Source of the DNA: Cudoniella acicularis
Taxonomy: Eukaryota; Ascomycota; Leotiomycetes; Helotiales; Helotiaceae
Length of the DNA stretch: 10,568 bases
Direction of reading: 5' to 3'
Assembly (NCBI GenBank): GCA_013054445.1
Contig: JAAMPI010001780.1
Span: 1-10,568 of the forward strand
Position numbers and translations under genes: made by a program. The notes beneath the pieces were generated by a model. The model searched no databases. It had not been told where the DNA came from and was given only the letters and a program-made list of their open reading frames with translations. Positions 6,601 to 10,568 of the stretch are shown here, piece after piece. Within the stretch, counting starts at the first letter, position 1, and every line of letters begins with the position of its first letter.

Positions 6601-8378
6601 CCCTGAGAACTTCTCTCAAGACTCAACAGACGGCATTCTGTCCTAGGCTGAGCTTGAAGGTATCTTCCAATGCGACTGAGGCATCCAAGAGACGCAAAGA
6701 ATAGCGGTATTGCCTGGAAAAGCCAGACCAGCGGTTGAGTCATGAGCTGGAGCAGAGAAAGCGATGTAAAAATTGTGGTCGCACTGAGATTCGCTCCTGT
6801 GCTACGTGCTTGTATTACGAAGACCATGAACGTGAACACGGGCGATAGCAACAATGGCGCGAAAGAGACAGTAGCTGTAAGCACCTCGATGTATCGGAAA
6901 TATTTTGCGGCGTGAAGCTCCGCCATTCGTAGCCCCTCGAGCATGGCATGTATACCATCAGAAAGCCCAAGTAGTCTAACACCCTTCATAGAGGTTATCA
7001 CCTTGACTGTGGCACCGACACGTTCTTGGGTCGCCTCCATCCATTTCACTTGGGACTTGTCAGCGTAGGAGCTCATCAAGACCGAACCAATGCTGGATTG
7101 AATTGCAACGATGGCGGGCGCCACGCAAGCTACGCCAAGTTCCCGGTACAGTAGCCACACTGCGATGGCTACCTGGACAGCATTGGCCCAGATCTCGTGA
7201 AAATCTTTGCAACCTTGGAGAATGCGTTCTATGTCGGCGCTCATCAGGGAAACTGGGGCCGTCATGTCGTACCGTGCAACGTCGATATCAGTCGTTTTCC
7301 TGTATATCGCCGCCACAAGGCATCCGCGCATTTCGACAAGACACTTATAGGTAAGGCGCCAATAAAAGCACGTGGAGATAGCAATGCCGAAGTATACCAG
7401 ACCATATGCACCAATGAATCCATAGCCGGTGCCGTTGACAAAATTTCCCTCGCCTTGGAGGTACCGAAGAAACTCGCGCAATAAAAGAGGCTGGCAGATT
7501 GTGAAGGCAGCTTGCGCAAGGCGTGGTATCACGGGTGCGAAAAGGGGCCACCTGAGGGTCCGCAAAAGCACCAGAAAGATTGTTTGTGGCGATGCGCTTC
7601 TCGATTTAGAGGACCAGGTTTGCCAGAATGCTTCAGACAACCGTTTGGTCTCGAGTTCCGGTTCGAGGGCATACAAGTCCTTGGGGGAGATGATCCGTCT
7701 GCGGCCTTCTGCTAGGATGCGGCGAAGCCATAGCAAAACACTTTGACTGAATATCCCGCTCGTTTCCTCCGGACTCCGATCCTTCCCGGGTTCAGGGAGC
7801 AGATATCTGTCTTTCTCCGCACTTTCCAAGCCCAGAATACTGGCCTTGAGGACAAGAGAGGTCGTATAGAGGGCTGGGATGGCAGTACCAGCGTTTTTGA
7901 GCCACAGACTCCGGGTTTGCACTGCGTCAAACAGGATAGAAAGCAGGAGGTAGACGTTGATCAGCGCGGACGGGCGAGTCGAGTATGTATGCTCGAACCA
8001 CGAAAGGATGGCCAGTGGAAAGACGTCAACAAAGGACAGTATCGCAGCCGCAAGACTGGTTCGAGTTCCATATCCATACGCTCCCGGTTTGGCCCAGAGA
8101 ACCACTAACGCGCACTGCACGGCCCCATAACAGGCTATTGCGGCCAGCTTGCTAATCTGAAAATGGGAGCCTGCGACCTTTCTTCTCTTCTTTGACTTTT
8201 TGCTCACGGGCAGTAGGAGCAGGACACTCAGGCGCATGGCACACAGCAAGACGAACAGGGAGGATGGCGCAATGGAGAGGAAACTTTGCTCGAAGAGCAG
8301 CGTGAAGTCAAAATCGCCTCGGCAGCCGACGACGGTCGGGCCAAAGCTTCCATCGTCGCAAAGAGTGGTGTTCGTCAT
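3692..8378 (-). CDS. ABCC (MRP-type) full ABC transporter, two exons, 1464 aa
   Basis: Exon 1 is 8378-4219 and exon 2 is 3926-3692, ending in TAG. Order: TMD0 (about 35-185), TMD1 (275-565), NBD1, TMD2 (895-1190), NBD2. NBD1 has Walker A GPVASGKST (650-658), LSGGQ (743-747), Walker B ending in Asp-Asp (767-768) and His804. The catalytic Glu is replaced by Asp, as is usual in ABCC proteins, and the Q-loop Gln is Glu688. NBD2 is canonical: GRSGSGKSS (1258-1266), Q-loop Gln1306, LSQGQ (1358-1362), LDE ending at Glu1383, D-loop NVD (1387-1389) across the splice, His1414. The open frame extends upstream to 8453, but that codon is GTG; the first in-frame ATG is 8378, and the following Cys-Asp-Asp-Gly-Ser-Phe-Gly-Pro resembles the usual family N-terminus. 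A 5' intron adding residues is possible. Such pumps export or sequester amphipathic compounds and conjugates, so cluster-product efflux is plausible but inferred. Confidence 0.9.
3927..4218 (-). other. Intron of the ABCC transporter gene (292 nt)
   Basis: On the minus strand, exon 1 ends ...ACTAGCAA and the intron starts GTAAGT, a perfect 5' splice site. The intron ends CTGAC-CCATAACAG, giving a branch-point consensus about 10 nt before the acceptor. Splicing joins AA+C to make Asn, completing the invariant NBD2 sequence Asp-Glu-Ala-Thr-Ser-Asn-Val-Asp with no gap or extra residues, and restores a frame of exactly 1465 codons including the stop. Reading through without splicing stops at once (TAA). 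The length is well above the 50-100 nt usual in filamentous ascomycetes. Confidence 0.93.
3983..4174. repeat. Inverted-repeat (MITE-like) structure inside the intron
   Basis: AATTAGCATATA at 3993-4004 is exactly complemented by TATATGCTAATT at 4153-4164. Pairing continues imperfectly outward to about 3983/4174 and inward to about 4012/4145, giving arms of about 30 nt with most positions matched. TA dinucleotides occur at both outer ends. Without this ~190-bp segment the intron would be about 100 nt, a normal size, which suggests a decayed non-autonomous element inserted in the intron. An RNA stem formed during splicing is the alternative reading. Confidence 0.5.
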
Positions 8379-8496
8379 GAGGCCCCAAATTTGGTTGCCA
8401 GTGGATGTGTCTGTGGATGGCACGGTGGTGGTGAGGGTAAATGTTATTGTCACTGTATATGTCAGCTCTACGGTGGTCTAAACTAGAATAGGGAGG

Positions 8497-8512
8497 TAGG
8501 TACAAGTACCTA
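8497..8512. promoter_or_regulatory. Palindrome upstream of the ABCC gene
   Basis: TAGGTAC-AA-GTACCTA is a perfect 7-bp inverted repeat with a 2-bp spacer, about 120 bp upstream of the transporter ATG at 8378. It is embedded in a run of GGTAG/CTAGGTAG repeats. It could be a dimeric regulator site in the transporter promoter, but TAGGTAC/GTACCTA repeats are common in ascomycete intergenic DNA, so a neutral low-complexity origin is equally likely. Confidence 0.35.
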
Positions 8513-8680
8513 GGTAGCGGCTAGTATGACCTCAATTTAGCTAGAAAATATTACTACACAGTTGAGAAACCTGAAGATCGAAGTTTCATTTTATTTATTG
8601 TAATAACCGACCAAATTTCGTGATTATGCCCTTTTCTAAATAATGCGGTTCTCGGTCATGTGATTGCCAGCGCGATATGT

Positions 8681-8686
8681 CACGTG
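8681..8686. promoter_or_regulatory. CACGTG E-box in the ABCC upstream region
   Basis: GTCACGTGAT contains the palindromic core bound by fungal bHLH factors such as Cbf1/Pho4-type proteins. It lies about 300 bp upstream of the transporter start. Single 6-mers are weak evidence, and the same core also occurs at 2071, 9584 and 9972 in this window. Confidence 0.25.
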
Positions 8687-9494
8687 ATCCGCCTTCATAT
8701 GTGTAAGTGTGTGCGGCAAACTCATCTGGTAGCAAACCTCAACAGCTGGACTCAAGTACCCTTCATGAACCGCTGGTTTCCCTTGCCTATAATACGCCCC
8801 CTGGTGCATCTCGATACTGCACTTAACTTTTCCCGTTAACTGGAAATGGGAGTAGTTGAGTAGATGGCTTTTTTTTGTCGTCCGAGTAATCAGTCTGAAA
8901 TCAAAGGTCGGACTTTCTACTAAGTGCGAGATATTTCAGAGAATCGTAATGTTCTGAACTCTAAATTATATCTTAATTTTTGTTGGTTTATGTTCTCGTT
9001 ATGTGAAAGGAACTTCCAGTGGCATAGTTACGTTGCTAATTTAGTTAAAAGATGAATTTATGTACCGAACAAGGGGTGTTATACCCCGCTATTAGTGATT
9101 GACTTGCTGAAGCTTAAAGCAAGAAATTAGTGAATTTTAGATCCAAGATATCTTACTGGTTGAATAGCTGTATCGTGCTTTTATGTCTCTTATGGGCATC
9201 CTTCAGTGCCGTATCAAAATAAATCCTTGATTCTCTCAGCACTAGCCGTCATTCTGCAGCCAAAACCGGTTTCGATATTTTTCCGGATGACATTCCAGTC
9301 TTTGGCTTGCATGGCCAGAAAATGTGGAAGATAAAATCGTCTCCGCCAACTTGCTGAACTTCCACATTATTTTCTTTCTCAAGGCGCGAATTCCTCACCT
9401 AGCAACTTGTGAGAAGCCCTTCAAGTGTATTCCGGGTTCCATTCTGACGAGGCTTACTTTGAATTTCATGGGGTTCATGCCAAAGCTATGGAGG
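8687..9494. other. Intergenic stretch, no gene seen
   Basis: AT-rich DNA with frequent stops in all frames and no recognisable protein, tRNA or repeat family. Small inverted repeats occur, for example GGGGT...ACCCC near 9073-9087 and TCTGAAAT...ATTTCAGA near 8894-8941, but they are within chance expectation. Distal promoter sequence of the transporter may be included. Confidence 0.5.
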
Positions 9495-9496
9495 TA

Positions 9497-9685
9497 CAGT
9501 GATTAAGTAAAGTAATAGCACTAGCAAGGTGTCCTTGCTGGAGCTTTTCCTTAACTAAGTCGGGTAGTTTGTTTGTTTGATGACACGTGAAACGAGGCAT
9601 AAATAGTTAATCGAGTAAAGCGAAGTGAAGATTTGTCTGTGCGCAAATAATCCCCTGCTAGTGCTATTACTTTACTTAATCGCTG
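9497..9685. mobile_element. Mariner-like MITE, 189 bp, with 30-bp TIRs
   Basis: The left end starts CAGTGATTAAGTAAAGTAAT and the right end is its complement. The 30-bp arms (9497-9526 and 9656-9685) differ at only one base (CAGTG versus CAGCG). TA flanks both ends (9495-9496 and 9686-9687), matching the TA target duplication of Tc1/mariner elements, whose ends commonly begin CAGTG. The 129-bp interior has no coding potential, so the element would depend on a transposase elsewhere. High arm identity suggests a fairly recent or still mobilisable copy. Confidence 0.82.
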
Positions 9686-9687
9686 TA

Positions 9688-10568
9688 CTTCCGTAGGGTC
9701 ATGTCGATCATCAGCTGCGCTTGGGACATATTTGTGTCATCCAAACTTTTCGCTTCCTTAACTCGTATTTCACTTCCTCAAACACGGCCTATCTCGTTTG
9801 ATTTTGGACGACAATCCGGCTGAAACAGAGGACCCGAAGAATCACAATCAGCTGCACCGGTTCGCCATCCAGTAAATGTTATCGGTGGCTTGATTGGCTA
9901 CAACGCATATAAGTATTTAATATTTGCATGGGTTGATTGACGACAGATGTTCATGCAATCTGAATCAGAACCACGTGTGATTAAGAAACAGAAACAATTA
10001 GCATCACACACGCCACGAAGCCGCATTGAAAAATCTTACCAGGGGTCCGAGCGGACCTCTAGCTTGGAATTATCAGCCTTTTTACATGTCCATGTGTTCG
10101 AAAGAGATGGGGATCCAGCCGAAAACACGTTGATGTGCCATAATTTTGGAGAGAAAAACTCCTCAAAATTCGGAAAACCGGCCTCCTGATCTATAGTCTG
10201 ACGGTCAGATAAAATAAACCCCTTTGTTCATGCGTTAATTATTGATCGGATATCTGACACTCAGCTGCCTGTCGTCTCGAGCCGTCTCCTTCAACTAAAT
10301 TTTTCAGTTTCCATAGTATTATTTGCAAAGAGCGTCCAATCTCGAAGAAAATTGATGGCTAACCTAGTGTTTGTTTCGATATTTAATAGGGTATACGGTC
10401 ACATATTTGCAGCGACAGAGGCGTAGAAAAGTAAAGCTTTCCCTTCCGTCCATTATACTAACTCAGTGAACAAAAAGGGGGATCATTAGAATTGAGGGAT
10501 TGATAATTAAGCAAAAGAATGGTATGTACATTTGGCTTTTCCCCTTTCCCACTCCGAACAAATTCGAA
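9688..10568. other. Intergenic stretch to the right edge, no gene seen
   Basis: This is AT-rich sequence without a convincing gene. An 80-codon frame at 9947-10189 (plus) lacks any recognisable domain, signal peptide or protein-like composition. The only structured short sites noticed are the palindrome GGTCCG-AG-CGGACC at 10044-10057 and an imperfect AATTTTGGAG/CTCCTCAAAATT hairpin near 10142-10171. Confidence 0.5.
10044..10057. promoter_or_regulatory. Everted CCG-N2-CGG palindrome
   Basis: GGTCCG-AG-CGGACC has perfect 6-bp arms and contains paired CGG triplets in everted orientation, the half-site type read by fungal Zn2Cys6 regulators. No adjacent gene is recognisable in the window, so a regulatory role would concern a gene beyond the right edge. 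The evidence is the motif alone. Confidence 0.2.

Noticed and set aside
8379..8453. 25-residue N-terminal extension of the transporter
   Set aside because: The extension begins at a GTG codon and has no ATG; eukaryotic initiation at 8378 fits the family N-terminus better.
9324..9506. 60-codon frame ending within the mariner-like MITE
   Set aside because: Its stop lies in the MITE terminal repeat and the peptide resembles nothing; treated as chance in AT-rich DNA.
9947..10189. 80-codon plus-strand frame
   Set aside because: No signal peptide, membrane segment or domain, low-complexity polar content, and no supporting context.

Overview
The window looks like nuclear DNA of a filamentous ascomycete (Pezizomycotina). 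It carries a UstYa/DUF3328-family protein, a full-length fungal-type ABCC transporter interrupted by one spliceosomal intron with textbook signals, and long AT-rich intergenic tracts with small inverted-repeat elements. The species cannot be read from the sequence. The best interpretation is one flank of a biosynthetic gene cluster for a fungal ribosomal peptide (dikaritin/ustiloxin-like RiPP), cut by the left window edge.

Layout. Positions 1-245 (minus) hold the 5' part of a short secreted repeat protein: a signal peptide followed by at least seven copies of Asp-Tyr-Ala-Ile-Arg at 8-11 residue spacing. A TATA box lies about 125 bp upstream. About 2.4 kb of non-coding, repeat-rich DNA follows: a threefold ~167-bp tandem repeat (1034-1535), a 19-bp minisatellite (1682-1776), and a ~440-bp non-autonomous element with hAT-like ends (1773-2213). 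An intronless UstYa-like oxidase gene is at 2672-3607 (plus). It converges, with 84 bp between stop codons, on a two-exon ABCC transporter gene (8378-3692, minus, 1464 aa). The transporter's only intron is unusually long (292 nt) and contains a ~190-bp inverted-repeat structure. From 8379 to the right edge I see no credible gene, only possible regulatory palindromes and a 189-bp mariner-like MITE (9497-9685) with 30-bp terminal inverted repeats and TA duplications.

How the genes may work together (inference). The repeat protein would enter the secretory pathway and be cut into several copies of a short Tyr-Ala-Ile-containing peptide. The membrane-anchored UstYa-like enzyme would oxidatively crosslink that peptide. 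The ABCC pump would export the product or sequester it in the vacuole. The repeat units lack the dibasic kexin sites typical of this class, and other expected cluster genes (second UstY, tyrosinase, methyltransferase, peptidase, regulator) are not in the window. They may lie to the left, or the system may be a simpler variant.
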